Shown one piece after another: positions 1-9,154 of a stretch of DNA of 64,000 nucleotides. A model generated the notes under the pieces. It made no database searches and was not told the origin of the DNA. It saw nothing but the letters and a program-made list of their open reading frames with translations. The stretch is from Hydractinia symbiolongicarpus (lineage: Eukaryota > Cnidaria > Hydrozoa > Anthoathecata > Hydractiniidae). The position numbers and the translations under genes were made by a program. The stretch lies in the NCBI RefSeq assembly GCF_029227915.1, contig NC_079883.1, forward strand, positions 8,866,001-8,930,000, given 5' to 3'. Numbering within the stretch: the first letter of the stretch is position 1; each line of letters begins with the position of its first letter.

Positions 1-96
<96 letters not shown>

Positions 97-556
97 ACCA
101 ACGTCTACCAAACACAAACGGTCTTTTTTAAGACCACACATCTTTAAAAAAACATTTACTTGGCGTCACTACAAGTTAACCGAAGTTAATAAAACTTCTA
201 AATAATGTGCTTAAGAACACTAGCCTACATTTAAAATACTTCCCCATGTGTGTGTGGATTAGCTTCACTTTTCATACGTATTATTAGCTGTACTTGCAGA
301 AAAGACAAGTACATTGATCCATGTTATTGCTTACATTTAACTTAACCCAGCTTTTCACGGAAACACTCCCAGGCAAATTAACCCTACAAAGTATTTCTAA
401 ATTTTTTTTGTGTCATATATGACATAGTATCGTATAGCAATAAATGTAACTGTGACAAGACTTTACACATTGTGTAATTTGGAAGCGTGCACAAAGTAAT
501 GTTTTAAAAGATTTGTGGCTATAAAAATAGCCGTTTTTGTTGAGCAATGACAACGC
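97..556. other. H2B-H4 convergent 3' spacer
   Basis: Contains the H2B stem-loop (120-135), AATAAA signals at about 188 and 439, a short CA/TG repeat near 246-254 that differs in length between A and B, an inverted repeat GTACTTG/CAAGTAC (290-312), a 14-bp palindrome TGTCATATATGACA (411-424) and, on the minus strand, the H4 stem-loop (517-532). No gene seen. Same layout in all complete units. Confidence 0.7.
517..532 (-). terminator. Histone mRNA 3' stem-loop of H4
   Basis: GGCTAT/ATAGCC stem with a TTTT loop on the minus strand, 24 bases after the H4 stop. It is followed by ACAAATCTTTTAAAACATT. Confidence 0.93.
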
Positions 557-1810
<1,254 letters not shown>

Positions 1811-1831
1811 GCATCTTACCAAACAAAAAAC

Positions 1832-1847
1832 GGCTATTTTTATAGCC
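1832..1847 (+). terminator. Histone mRNA 3' stem-loop of H3 (type shared by H4, H1, H2A)
   Basis: GGCTAT-TTTT-ATAGCC followed by ACACA. The fifth stem base is A (paired with U), where the animal consensus has a pyrimidine. The same stem serves H3, H4, H1 and H2A in every unit; only H2B differs. Confidence 0.93.
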
Positions 1848-2123
1848 ACACATCCATAAAAAATATTACGGCTAGCTTTTTATATCAAACTTTGTCCTGC
1901 TTTCTGTTTAAATTTTATGCTACATAAAAATTTTATGCTACATAAAGTTTGACAATGTTAAAAATATGAAGGGCAAGAAAAGTAAAAGCAAGAAAATAAG
2001 AAATTTAAAAACGAAAATACTTAAACTTAGGGAATCTAATCTTAAATTTACTCTTTTTTAACTGTTTAAGTGACTTAAACAAGTTTAACTTTGTACCAAG
2101 ATAATGTTTTTTTGTAAATGTGT

Positions 2124-2139
2124 GGCTATAAAAATAGCC
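2124..2139 (-). terminator. Histone mRNA 3' stem-loop of H1
   Basis: GGCTAT/ATAGCC stem with a TTTT loop on the minus strand, 32 bases after the H1 stop. It is followed by ACACATTTACAAAAAAACAT. Confidence 0.93.
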
Positions 2140-2171
2140 GTTTGTTAATGTAATAGCCAGATACACACAAA

Positions 2172-2723
2172 TTATTTTTTTGCGGTCTTCTTTGCTGCCT
2201 TTTTGGGAGTCTTTTTGACCTTCTTTGCTGCAGGTTTTTTAGCAACAGGCTTCTTTGTGGGTTTCTTAGCTGCTGGTTTCTTAGCCGAGGCTTTCTTTGT
2301 GGCAGGCTTCTTTGCTGCTTTCTTTGGCGTGCTCTTCTTTGCTGGCTTCTTTTTTGGTGTACTTTTCTTTGCAGTAGGCTTCTTTGCCGTTGGCTTTTTT
2401 GCTGCGGCCTTTTTCTTAGGTTTTTCTTTTTTTACCTGACCTAGCTTGAATGATCCAGAAGCACCAGTGCCTTTAGTTTGAATCAAATCGCCTGATGTTA
2501 CTCCTCGTTTAAGAGCCATTTTCAGATGATGATCTGAGTTTTCAGCAACTTTGTAATTTGCATGAATATATTTTGTAATAGCTTGGCGAGATGAACCACC
2601 GCGTTCCTTTAGGGTAGCGATAGCAGCCTTGATCATGTCCACATATTTAGGGTGATCAGCTGTCTTCTTTGCAGCAGGTTTCTTCTTGGGTGCGATTTTC
2701 TTTGGAGAAGCTGCTTCACTCAT
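2172..2723 (-). CDS. H1: Linker histone H1 (unit A1)
   Basis: Linker histone that binds nucleosome entry/exit DNA and compacts chromatin. 183 residues from the ATG at 2721-2723 (MSEAASPKK). The frame stays open to a TTG 27 bp upstream, but that is not a plausible start. Order: short Lys/Pro-rich N-tail; winged-helix globular domain at about 22-95 ([34 protein letters not shown]); Lys/Ala/Pro-rich tail of imperfect AKKP and KKST repeats to the end. TPKK and SPKK motifs are possible CDK sites. A perfect E2F-type TTTGGCGCGAAA lies at 2867-2878. Stem-loop at 2124-2139. Convergent with H3; back to back with tRNA-Arg. Confidence 0.98.
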   Translation of the reverse strand: MSEAASPKKIAPKKKPAAKKTADHPKYVDMIKAAIATLKERGGSSRQAITKYIHANYKVAENSDHHLKMALKRGVTSGDLIQTKGTGASGSFKLGQVKKEKPKKKAAAKKPTAKKPTAKKSTPKKKPAKKSTPKKAAKKPATKKASAKKPAAKKPTKKPVAKKPAAKKVKKTPKKAAKKTAKK

Positions 2724-3302
2724 TTTTAATGTTTTCTTACAACAATCCAACGATAAACGATGCTTGTTATCACAGTAGAAGTATACTAAACATTACCGTG
2801 TAAATGAGATATAATTTAAGACGGTGCGAAGTATGCGGACGTAAAAGTACCACTCCCGGGAATTGATTTGGCGCGAAAACAGAAATGTGTGTTTCTGTAC
2901 ATCGTATAATGTCCGTTTTGGGTGCCGCGACTATGCGAAAGCATGTTAATTTTTATTTGTAGTACGACGCAATAGTCTGCAAGAGAAGCTGCTGGAGTTT
3001 GAGGTCTTCAGCATTACATCTAGTCTGTTAATTTGGGCTTCTTCCGCGCTCGTGTTAGGATTTTCATAAAGCGTTCTTTGGTTTGCGTTGCGTATGTCGG
3101 CCTACATCATCGACACGGCCTGTTTCCGGCTATTAGGAGCAATTCATATATTGGGCACTGCGTTTCGACTTTTTTATTAGACCACAGTAAAAAAATTCAC
3201 TCACAGAAGTCCCTTTCTTTCATGGCTACAAACACGAAGAATTCTGTCGTAAGTAAAACGAATGCGCAAGCCAAAATGACGATGGGGCGAAGTCATAAGC
3301 AT
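2724..3302. promoter_or_regulatory. H1 promoter and H1-tRNA spacer
   Basis: 579 bp. Near H1 are an ATTATAT (minus strand, about 2809-2815) and a perfect E2F-type TTTGGCGCGAAA at 2867-2878. Next to it is an inverted repeat ACAGAAA/TTTCTGT (2879-2898). At 2929-2977 a small ATGC-GAAA-GCAT hairpin and an AATTTTTA lie inside a longer GACTATGC/GCAATAGTC pairing. The rest, to the tRNA, holds no gene I recognise. This is the spacer where A and B units differ most by substitution. Confidence 0.6.
2867..2878. promoter_or_regulatory. E2F-type site in H1 promoter
   Basis: TTTGGCGCGAAA matches the palindromic E2F/DP consensus. It lies about 145 bp upstream of the H1 start codon and is kept in every unit, including the A4 copy next to the deletion. 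Confidence 0.65.
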
Positions 3303-3375
3303 GGCCCTGTGGCCCAATGGATAAGGCATCTGACTACGAATCAGGGGATTCCAGGTTCGACTCCTGGCAGGGTCG
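3303..3375 (+). tRNA. trnR-ACG: tRNA-Arg (anticodon ACG), unit A1
   Basis: 73 bases that fold as a full cloverleaf. The acceptor GGCCCTG pairs with CAGGGTC (one G-T wobble at 2:71), with discriminator G. The D arm has AATGGATAA in the loop. The anticodon stem TCTGA/TCAGG encloses CTACGAA, giving ACG at 34-36. The T arm is CCAGG/CCTGG around TTCGACT. The A box (TGGCCCAATGG) and B box (GGTTCGACTCC) for Pol III are present. No run of four T lies within 200 bases downstream; the first is TTTTT at 3577-3581. No encoded CCA, as expected for a eukaryotic gene. Confidence 0.97.
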
Positions 3376-3484
3376 CACTGTCGCATTTCGGCTGCATGGT
3401 CTACTGTGTAACGCGCGCGCACGTTCTGGCGTAATGCGTTGATAAACGGAATGTACGCAGACATATTGGAAAGTAATATCACGC

Positions 3485-3613
3485 ACTTAGTATCGTCGCC
3501 TTTGTTAGCATTCATGTAAGTTACCATCCACTCGCTACAGTCGCTCTCCATCCTACGGCTAAATCAACAGCCGTGATTTTTACTATGTCGCCGTCCATCC
3601 GTACGCGGTGACA
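3485..3613 (+). other. Candidate Sm-class small RNA (spliced-leader-like), unit A1
   Basis: Unrecognised segment between tRNA and U2 laid out like a small spliceosomal RNA. It has a donor-like GTAAGT (3516-3521) whose TAAGT can pair with ACTTA at 3485-3489; a 6-bp hairpin ACGGCT/AGCCGT (3555-3574); an Sm-like GATTTTTAC (3575-3583); and an 8-bp hairpin TGTCGCCG/CGGTGACA (3586-3613, one G-T pair). TTGATAAAC at 3439 resembles TTAACAAAC in the U1 upstream element at a similar distance. The 5' end is a guess. Other copies: 9337-9465, 15188-15316, 18246-18373 (one base lost next to the donor), 24160-24288, 30036-30164, 35912-36040, 43851-43979, 49703-49831, 55555-55683 and 61407-61535. It may be only a structured spacer. 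Confidence 0.3.
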
Positions 3614-3643
3614 GTTGTAAGCTTTACAGTAACGTGACATGCT

Positions 3644-3658
3644 CCACAAGCAGTTACG
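3644..3658 (+). promoter_or_regulatory. Candidate PSE of U2
   Basis: CCACAAGCAGTTAC lies 54 bp upstream of the U2 start. The same nine bases, CCACAAGCA, stand 57 bp upstream of U1, the position where animal snRNA genes carry their proximal sequence element. Present in every unit at the same place. Confidence 0.6.
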
Positions 3659-3697
3659 GTGTGTGGACGATGCCTATCATGGCAACGCTTGTTCTTT

Positions 3698-3882
3698 ATC
3701 GCTTCTCGGCCTAATGGCTAAGATCAAGTGTAGTATCTGTTCTTATCAGTTTAATATCTGGTAGGCCATTCTCTGAATGGTCAGTATATTAATCTGATTT
3801 TTGGCCTTGGGTCATGGAGGTGGATTCATTCACGCCGTGACCACGGGTTGCCTTGGTGTTGCACTATTACCGATGGCGGCCC
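3698..3882 (+). ncRNA. U2: U2 spliceosomal snRNA (unit A1)
   Basis: Spliceosomal RNA that pairs with the intron branch site. It starts ATCGCTTCTCGGCC, followed by AAGATCAAGTGTAGTATCTG, which holds the branch-pairing GTAGTA (3730-3735). Stem-loop IIa/b follows, then the Sm site GATTTTTGG (3796-3804), stem III (GGGTCATGG/CCGTGACC) and stem IV with the U2A'/U2B''-type loop (GGTGTTGCACTA). About 185 nt, close to the usual 188; the 3' end is estimated. The loop of stem I reads CTAATG where most animals have four T. The candidate PSE CCACAAGCA lies at 3644, 54 bp upstream. AATAAAAGAATAA just downstream may act as a 3' box. Confidence 0.96.
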
Positions 3883-4017
3883 ACATAAGCAATAAAAGAA
3901 TAATAGCAGTCCTCTTTCCGACGGCACTCTGCATAGTCTACGGCGGGAACAAAACGCGTACACTGGGGGAGAATACAGCCTATGCCCCGCGACACGGCAG
4001 TTTATAACACACTCAAG

Positions 4018-4035
4018 CCACAAGCATTAACAAAC
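4018..4035 (+). promoter_or_regulatory. Candidate PSE of U1
   Basis: CCACAAGCATTAACAAAC begins 57 bp upstream of the U1 start and shares CCACAAGCA with the U2 upstream region. No TATA box sits between it and the start, as expected for Pol II snRNA genes. Confidence 0.6.
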
Positions 4036-4074
4036 TTTGAAGGGTACCCTCATGCTACGGTGCAGTTCCAACTC

Positions 4075-4240
4075 ATACTTACCTGACGGGGAAGTAAAGA
4101 CTGATCAATGAGGGTTTTCTTCCAGAGTGAGGCTCTTGCATTGCACTACGCTTGGGCTGACCTCTGCGATTACTGCAAACGTCAGTAACTCGACCGTACA
4201 ATTTCTGGTAGTGGGGGCCTGCGTCCGCGCTCGCCCCCTC
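4075..4240 (+). ncRNA. U1: U1 spliceosomal snRNA (unit A1)
   Basis: Spliceosomal RNA that recognises 5' splice sites. It begins ATACTTACCTG, the invariant donor-pairing end. Stem-loop I follows with a U1-70K-type loop (GATCAATGAGG), then stem-loop II with the U1A-type loop CATTGCACTACG, and stem III. Next come the Sm site AATTTCTGG and a terminal GC-rich hairpin (GTGGGGGCCTGCG...CGCTCGCCCCCTC). About 166 nt, against 164 in human. The candidate PSE CCACAAGCA is at 4018, 57 bp upstream. GTCAAAATGAATGA just downstream resembles an snRNA 3' box. Confidence 0.96.
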
Positions 4241-4566
4241 CTTAAGTCAAAATGAATGAGCTTAGAAAAGTTGCGCGGCCAAATGTCGGTGGTGACTTAA
4301 ACGCTAAGGTAAAACCTCGCTTGGCTGTTACGAAACGTGATTGCGATATAAGTCCTCGGAAGGCGGCGGAATTTTATTTTATTTGCCATTCCGTCAGGGT
4401 TATTGGATGATCGGCAATAGATCGAGTTTGTATGCATTTGAAAGCTCTTTTTTCTCGTACTATCACCTGAAAATGTCGTAGGAAAATGTCATAGGAAACA
4501 CTTTCAACAACCGCCACGTTCCTTAATTGTTATAACAAGAAATATATCACAGCAAATGAAAATGAA
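4241..4566. other. U1-5S convergent spacer
   Basis: Contains the presumed U1 3' box next to U1, a hairpin-prone segment (CGGAAT near 4367 with ATTCCG near 4388; TTGCC near 4382 with GGCAA near 4411), a short tandem duplication of GAAAATGTCRTAG (4469-4497) and the 5S T run. B units carry 22 extra bases near the 5S end. No gene recognised. Confidence 0.6.
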
Positions 4567-4686
4567 AAGCCTACGACACCGGGAGTTCCCAGGCGGTCCC
4601 CCATCCAAGTACTATCCCGGCCCGACGATGCTTAACTTCCGTGATCAGACGAGAACGGGTGTGTTCATCGTGGTATGGCCGTAGAC
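4567..4686 (-). rRNA. 5S: 5S ribosomal RNA (unit A1)
   Basis: RNA of the large ribosomal subunit, made by Pol III. 120 nt, beginning GTCTACGGCCATACCACG and ending GTCGTAGGCTT; the two ends pair as helix I. The internal control region is present: box A-like AGTTAAGCATCGT, the intermediate element near GGCCGGGATAG, and the C box AGTACTTGGATGGGGGACC. The Pol III terminator TTTT directly follows GTAGGC. Same strand as H2A, which lies upstream of it. A-type units continue with CATTTTCATTTGCTGTG after the T run. Confidence 0.98.
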
Positions 4687-4845
4687 ATTAGTAGGTGCAA
4701 ATACGTGCAATTTATTTTGACGTTGTGATCAAATTTTTTTATTTAATTTCTTTGAGTTACTTAGGACAAGGCGTATGCATGGATTATCTATTAGACTTTA
4801 AGGTTATAGTTTTGTGAAAAAAACAATGTTTTTTTAAAGATGTGT

Positions 4846-4861
4846 GGCTATAAAAATAGCC
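4846..4861 (-). terminator. Histone mRNA 3' stem-loop of H2A
   Basis: GGCTAT/ATAGCC stem with a TTTT loop on the minus strand, 22 bases after the H2A stop. It is followed by ACACATCTTTAAAAAAACAT. Confidence 0.93.
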
Positions 4862-4883
4862 GTTGTTTTCTGAGTGTAGCGGT

Positions 4884-5264
4884 TTACTTCTTCTGTCCTT
4901 TGTCGTTCTTCTTTGGGAGTAAGACAGCTTGAATGTTTGGCAAAACACCACCAGCTGCAATGGTTACACCGCTCAAAAGTTTGTTTAATTCTTCATCATT
5001 ACGAACAGCCAATTGTAAATGTCTTGGAATAATCCTAGCTTTTTTGTTGTCTCTTGCTGCGTTACCAGCCAACTCCAATATCTCAGCAGATAAATATTCC
5101 AAGACGGCTGCTAAGTAAACTGGTGCTCCAGATCCAATTCGGTTAGCATAGTGCCCTCTACGAAGGAATCTATGCACTCTACCGACTGGAAATTGAAGTC
5201 CAGCTCTTGAGGATCTTGTCTTGGCTTTAGCCTTAGCTTTTCCACCTTTTCCACGTCCAGACAT
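4884..5264 (-). CDS. H2A: Histone H2A (unit A1)
   Basis: Core histone, partner of H2B. 126 residues: tail [20 protein letters not shown]; fold with [36 protein letters not shown] and the [18 protein letters not shown] segment, whose acidic residues belong to the acidic patch; then [21 protein letters not shown]. The C-terminus is NDKGQKK, with no SQ phosphorylation motif, so it is canonical H2A and not H2A.X or H2A.Z. Start ATG at 5262-5264. Stem-loop at 4846-4861. Divergent from H2B of the next unit across a 284-bp promoter; 5S rRNA lies downstream on the same strand. Confidence 0.99.
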   Translation of the reverse strand: MSGRGKGGKAKAKAKTRSSRAGLQFPVGRVHRFLRRGHYANRIGSGAPVYLAAVLEYLSAEILELAGNAARDNKKARIIPRHLQLAVRNDEELNKLLSGVTIAAGGVLPNIQAVLLPKKNDKGQKK

Positions 5265-5548
5265 AACTGCGATTTGATTTGTAAGTTAATACAAAAACGT
5301 ACGAATATTTAACGTAAGTGTTAACGAAATAAACTTTACTCGTTTTTTCATCATAAAAATAGGATCGAAATCATGTTTTTTTAACCAATCATAATTAAGT
5401 ATTAAACAAAAGATTTTTTTTTTAACCAATTAAATTGCGTATCGGCGTTTTCGGATCGAATTCGATCCGATTTTTTTACTTATAAACAAAAAGTTTTGAC
5501 TTGCAGTTTAATGCTTATTTACAAGTTAAGTAGCAAAAATTTTTAACC
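5265..5548. promoter_or_regulatory. H2A-H2B divergent promoter
   Basis: 284 bp between the two start codons. Two CCAAT boxes (AACCAAT at 5385 and 5426) face H2B. A TATAAA is at 5481-5486, and an AAATATT sits in TATA position for H2A. A perfect 20-bp palindrome (TCGGATCGAATTCGATCCGA) occupies 5451-5470, and half of it, GGATCGAA, recurs at 5362-5369. Same region in other units: 11117-11400, 22203-22486, 28079-28362, 33955-34238, 41916-42199, 47768-48051, 53620-53903 and 59472-59755. Confidence 0.85.
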
Positions 5549-5953
5549 ATGTCTGACGCAGCAGCTAAAGGAGGAAAACAGGCACCTAAAGTAGCCAAGA
5601 AAGGTGAAAAAAGAGCCGGCAAAAAAGGAGGAAAGATTGGTGGAACTGGTGAAAAGAAACGCAAGAGAAAGAGAAAGGAAAGTTATGCTATTTACATCTA
5701 CAATGTTTTGAAACAAGTTCACCCAGATGTCGGAGTTTCAAGCAAAGCTATGAGCATCATGAACTCATTTGTCAACGACATCTTTGAGCGCATTGCTTCC
5801 GAAGCTTCGCGTTTGGCTCTTCAAAACAAAAAGTCGACCATCTCTTCTCGTGAAATTCAAACCGCAGTACGTCTTCTCTTGCCTGGAGAACTTGCAAAAC
5901 ACGCAGTCAGTGAAGGAACAAAAGCCGTCACAAAATACACAAGCAGCAAGTAA
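5549..5953 (+). CDS. H2B: Histone H2B (unit A2)
   Basis: Core histone that pairs with H2A; two H2A-H2B dimers join the H3-H4 tetramer in the nucleosome. 134 residues: a long basic tail (1-42, Lys/Gly-rich, ending [10 protein letters not shown]), then the histone fold (about 45-110: [36 protein letters not shown]) and the C-terminal helix ending AVTKYTSSK. The start is the ATG after TTTTTAACC. A TATAAA lies at 5481-5486, 63 bp upstream, with CCAAT at 5385 and 5426. It is transcribed divergently from H2A. The stem-loop at 5977-5992 (GGTCTT, TTTT loop, AAGACC) fits the animal consensus, 23 nt after the stop. Intronless; an AATAAA lies at 6045-6050. Confidence 0.99.
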   Translation: MSDAAAKGGKQAPKVAKKGEKRAGKKGGKIGGTGEKKRKRKRKESYAIYIYNVLKQVHPDVGVSSKAMSIMNSFVNDIFERIASEASRLALQNKKSTISSREIQTAVRLLLPGELAKHAVSEGTKAVTKYTSSK

Positions 5954-5976
5954 ACCAACGTCTACCAAACACAAAC

Positions 5977-5992
5977 GGTCTTTTTTAAGACC
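5977..5992 (+). terminator. Histone mRNA 3' stem-loop of H2B
   Basis: GGTCTT-TTTT-AAGACC, a 6-bp stem with a 4-base loop, preceded by AAAC and followed by ACACA, as in replication-dependent histone mRNAs bound by SLBP. It fits the animal consensus GGYYYU at each stem position. Equivalent sites are listed with each H2B gene. Confidence 0.95.
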
Positions 5993-6413
5993 ACACATCT
6001 TTAAAAAAACATTTACTTGGCGTCACTACAAGTTAACCGAAGTTAATAAAACTTCTAAATAATGTGCTTAAGAACACTAGCCTACATTTAAAATACTTCC
6101 CCATGTGTGTGTGGATTAGCTTCACTTTTCATACGTATTATTAGCTGTACTTGCAGAAAAGACAAGTACATTGATCCATGTTATTGCTTACATTTAACTT
6201 AACCCAGCTTTTCACGGAAACACTCCCAGGCAAATTAACCCTACAAAGTATTTCTAAATTTTTTTTGTGTCATATATGACATAGTATCGTATAGCAATAA
6301 ATGTAACTGTGACAAGACTTTACACATTGTGTAATTTGGAAGCGTGCACAAAGTAATGTTTTAAAAGATTTGTGGCTATAAAAATAGCCGTTTTTGTTGA
6401 GCAATGACAACGC

Positions 6414-6770
<357 letters not shown>

Positions 6771-7248
6771 TTAACAGAATTCAGACAGCTTTAAAAAGAG
6801 GCCATAAAATTACCTACTGCTCGTGGAAACACCCTAATTAACCAATAGAGTTGCGTCATTACAAAATGTTCCGAACATTTTGTACATTTTTTTAAGTAAA
6901 ACTGTAGTTTTTTTAAAAATTCGTGGTCTTAATGTTTCAGTAAGGCAATAAATTTGGCATCGTTGGAATTCGCCAAACCTTCTGCTACTTACTAAAAAAA
7001 AAAAAAGTCAAAAGCTTTTGTGTATCAGAAGATACAGCCGTTTTCCCGTAGCCAAAAAACACAGATTTTATAAAAATGTTAAAGTAATGAGCGTAATGTC
7101 ATTATGCAGCCAATCAGAAATTACTTTCTTAGCACCAATCAAATGGTTTGTTTTGAACCTTAGCTGTCAATCAATATGAGAAATAAAACTTTGGCGCGAT
7201 AGTGCATTTTAGACCGTCTTGTGTATCCGTACTACATCGACTTCTTAA

Positions 7249-7662
<414 letters not shown>

Positions 7663-8023
7663 GCATCTTACCAAACAAAAAACGGCTATTTTTATAGCCA
7701 CACATCCATAAAAAATATTACGGCTAGCTTTTTATATCAAACTTTGTCCTGCTTTCTGTTTAAATTTTATGCTACATAAAAATTTTATGCTACATAAAGT
7801 TTGACAATGTTAAAAATATGAAGGGCAAGAAAAGTAAAAGCAAGAAAATAAGAAATTTAAAAACGAAAATACTTAAACTTAGGGAATCTAATCTTAAATT
7901 TACTCTTTTTTAACTGTTTAAGTGACTTAAACAAGTTTAACTTTGTACCAAGATAATGTTTTTTTGTAAATGTGTGGCTATAAAAATAGCCGTTTGTTAA
8001 TGTAATAGCCAGATACACACAAA

Positions 8024-8575
8024 TTATTTTTTTGCGGTCTTCTTTGCTGCCTTTTTGGGAGTCTTTTTGACCTTCTTTGCTGCAGGTTTTTTAGCAACAG
8101 GCTTCTTTGTGGGTTTCTTAGCTGCTGGTTTCTTAGCCGAGGCTTTCTTTGTGGCAGGCTTCTTTGCTGCTTTCTTTGGCGTGCTCTTCTTTGCTGGCTT
8201 CTTTTTTGGTGTACTTTTCTTTGCAGTAGGCTTCTTTGCCGTTGGCTTTTTTGCTGCGGCCTTTTTCTTAGGTTTTTCTTTTTTTACCTGACCTAGCTTG
8301 AATGATCCAGAAGCACCAGTGCCTTTAGTTTGAATCAAATCGCCTGATGTTACTCCTCGTTTAAGAGCCATTTTCAGATGATGATCTGAGTTTTCAGCAA
8401 CTTTGTAATTTGCATGAATATATTTTGTAATAGCTTGGCGAGATGAACCACCGCGTTCCTTTAGGGTAGCGATAGCAGCCTTGATCATGTCCACATATTT
8501 AGGGTGATCAGCTGTCTTCTTTGCAGCAGGTTTCTTCTTGGGTGCGATTTTCTTTGGAGAAGCTGCTTCACTCAT
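8024..8575 (-). CDS. H1: Linker histone H1 (unit A2)
   Basis: Same 183-residue protein as A1. Stem-loop at 7976-7991. E2F-type site at 8719-8730. Confidence 0.98.
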   Translation of the reverse strand: MSEAASPKKIAPKKKPAAKKTADHPKYVDMIKAAIATLKERGGSSRQAITKYIHANYKVAENSDHHLKMALKRGVTSGDLIQTKGTGASGSFKLGQVKKEKPKKKAAAKKPTAKKPTAKKSTPKKKPAKKSTPKKAAKKPATKKASAKKPAAKKPTKKPVAKKPAAKKVKKTPKKAAKKTAKK

Positions 8576-9154
8576 TTTTAATGTTTTCTTACAACAATCC
8601 AACGATAAACGATGCTTGTTATCACAGTAGAAGTATACTAAACATTACCGTGTAAATGAGATATAATTTAAGACGGTGCGAAGTATGCGGACGTAAAAGT
8701 ACCACTCCCGGGAATTGATTTGGCGCGAAAACAGAAATGTGTGTTTCTGTACATCGTATAATGTCCGTTTTGGGTGCCGCGACTATGCGAAAGCATGTTA
8801 ATTTTTATTTGTAGTACGACGCAATAGTCTGCAAGAGAAGCTGCTGGAGTTTGAGGTCTTCAGCATTACATCTAGTCTGTTAATTTGGGCTTCTTCCGCG
8901 CTCGTGTTAGGATTTTCATAAAGCGTTCTTTGGTTTGCGTTGCGTATGTCGGCCTACATCATCGACACGGCCTGTTTCCGGCTATTAGGAGCAATTCATA
9001 TATTGGGCACTGCGTTTCGACTTTTTTATTAGACCACAGTAAAAAAATTCACTCACAGAAGTCCCTTTCTTTCATGGCTACAAACACGAAGAATTCTGTC
9101 GTAAGTAAAACGAATGCGCAAGCCAAAATGACGATGGGGCGAAGTCATAAGCAT

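Larger units (their letters stand above)
1811..2171. other. H3-H1 convergent 3' spacer
   Basis: Contains the H3 stem-loop (1832-1847), an 18-bp perfect tandem repeat (AATTTTATGCTACATAAA, 1911-1946), an A-rich stretch, and the H1 stem-loop on the minus strand (2124-2139). No gene seen. Confidence 0.7.

Noticed and set aside
2203-2439. Phe/Ala/Gly-rich 78-residue frame opposite H1
   Set aside because: It is the complement of the Lys/Ala/Pro-rich H1 tail and is repeated only because H1 is.
2172-2750. 192-residue H1 starting DCCKKTLK
   Set aside because: The first codon of that frame is TTG. The only ATG in good position gives MSEAASPKK, 183 residues.
2960-3040. U7 snRNA near CTAGTCTGTTAATTTGG
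   Set aside because: The U7 Sm site needs AAUUUGUCUAG in order; here the parts are reversed and no terminal hairpin follows.
3188-3221. U11-like 5' end (minus strand AAAGGGACTTCTGTGAGTG, then a T run)
   Set aside because: The resemblance is short, the T run follows within 25 bases, and no U11 stem-loops are present.
3270-3300. U6-like TGCGCAAG…ATGAC
   Set aside because: No ACAGAGA box and no U6 ends. A chance match.
3033-3434. 133-residue open frame over the H1-tRNA spacer and tRNA
   Set aside because: It runs through the tRNA-Arg gene, has no recognisable domain, starts at a non-ATG codon and is out of place for a gene here.
3485-3520. U4- or U5-like snippets (AGTATCGT, CGCCTTTG)
   Set aside because: U5 needs the invariant GCCUUUUAC loop and U4 a long 5' match; neither is met.
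3201-3551. 116-residue minus-strand open frame over tRNA-Arg
   Set aside because: It is an antisense shadow of the tRNA and the structured segment, with no domain.
3801-4023. Small open frames over U2 3' end (both strands)
   Set aside because: They overlap a clear U2 snRNA and have no protein features.
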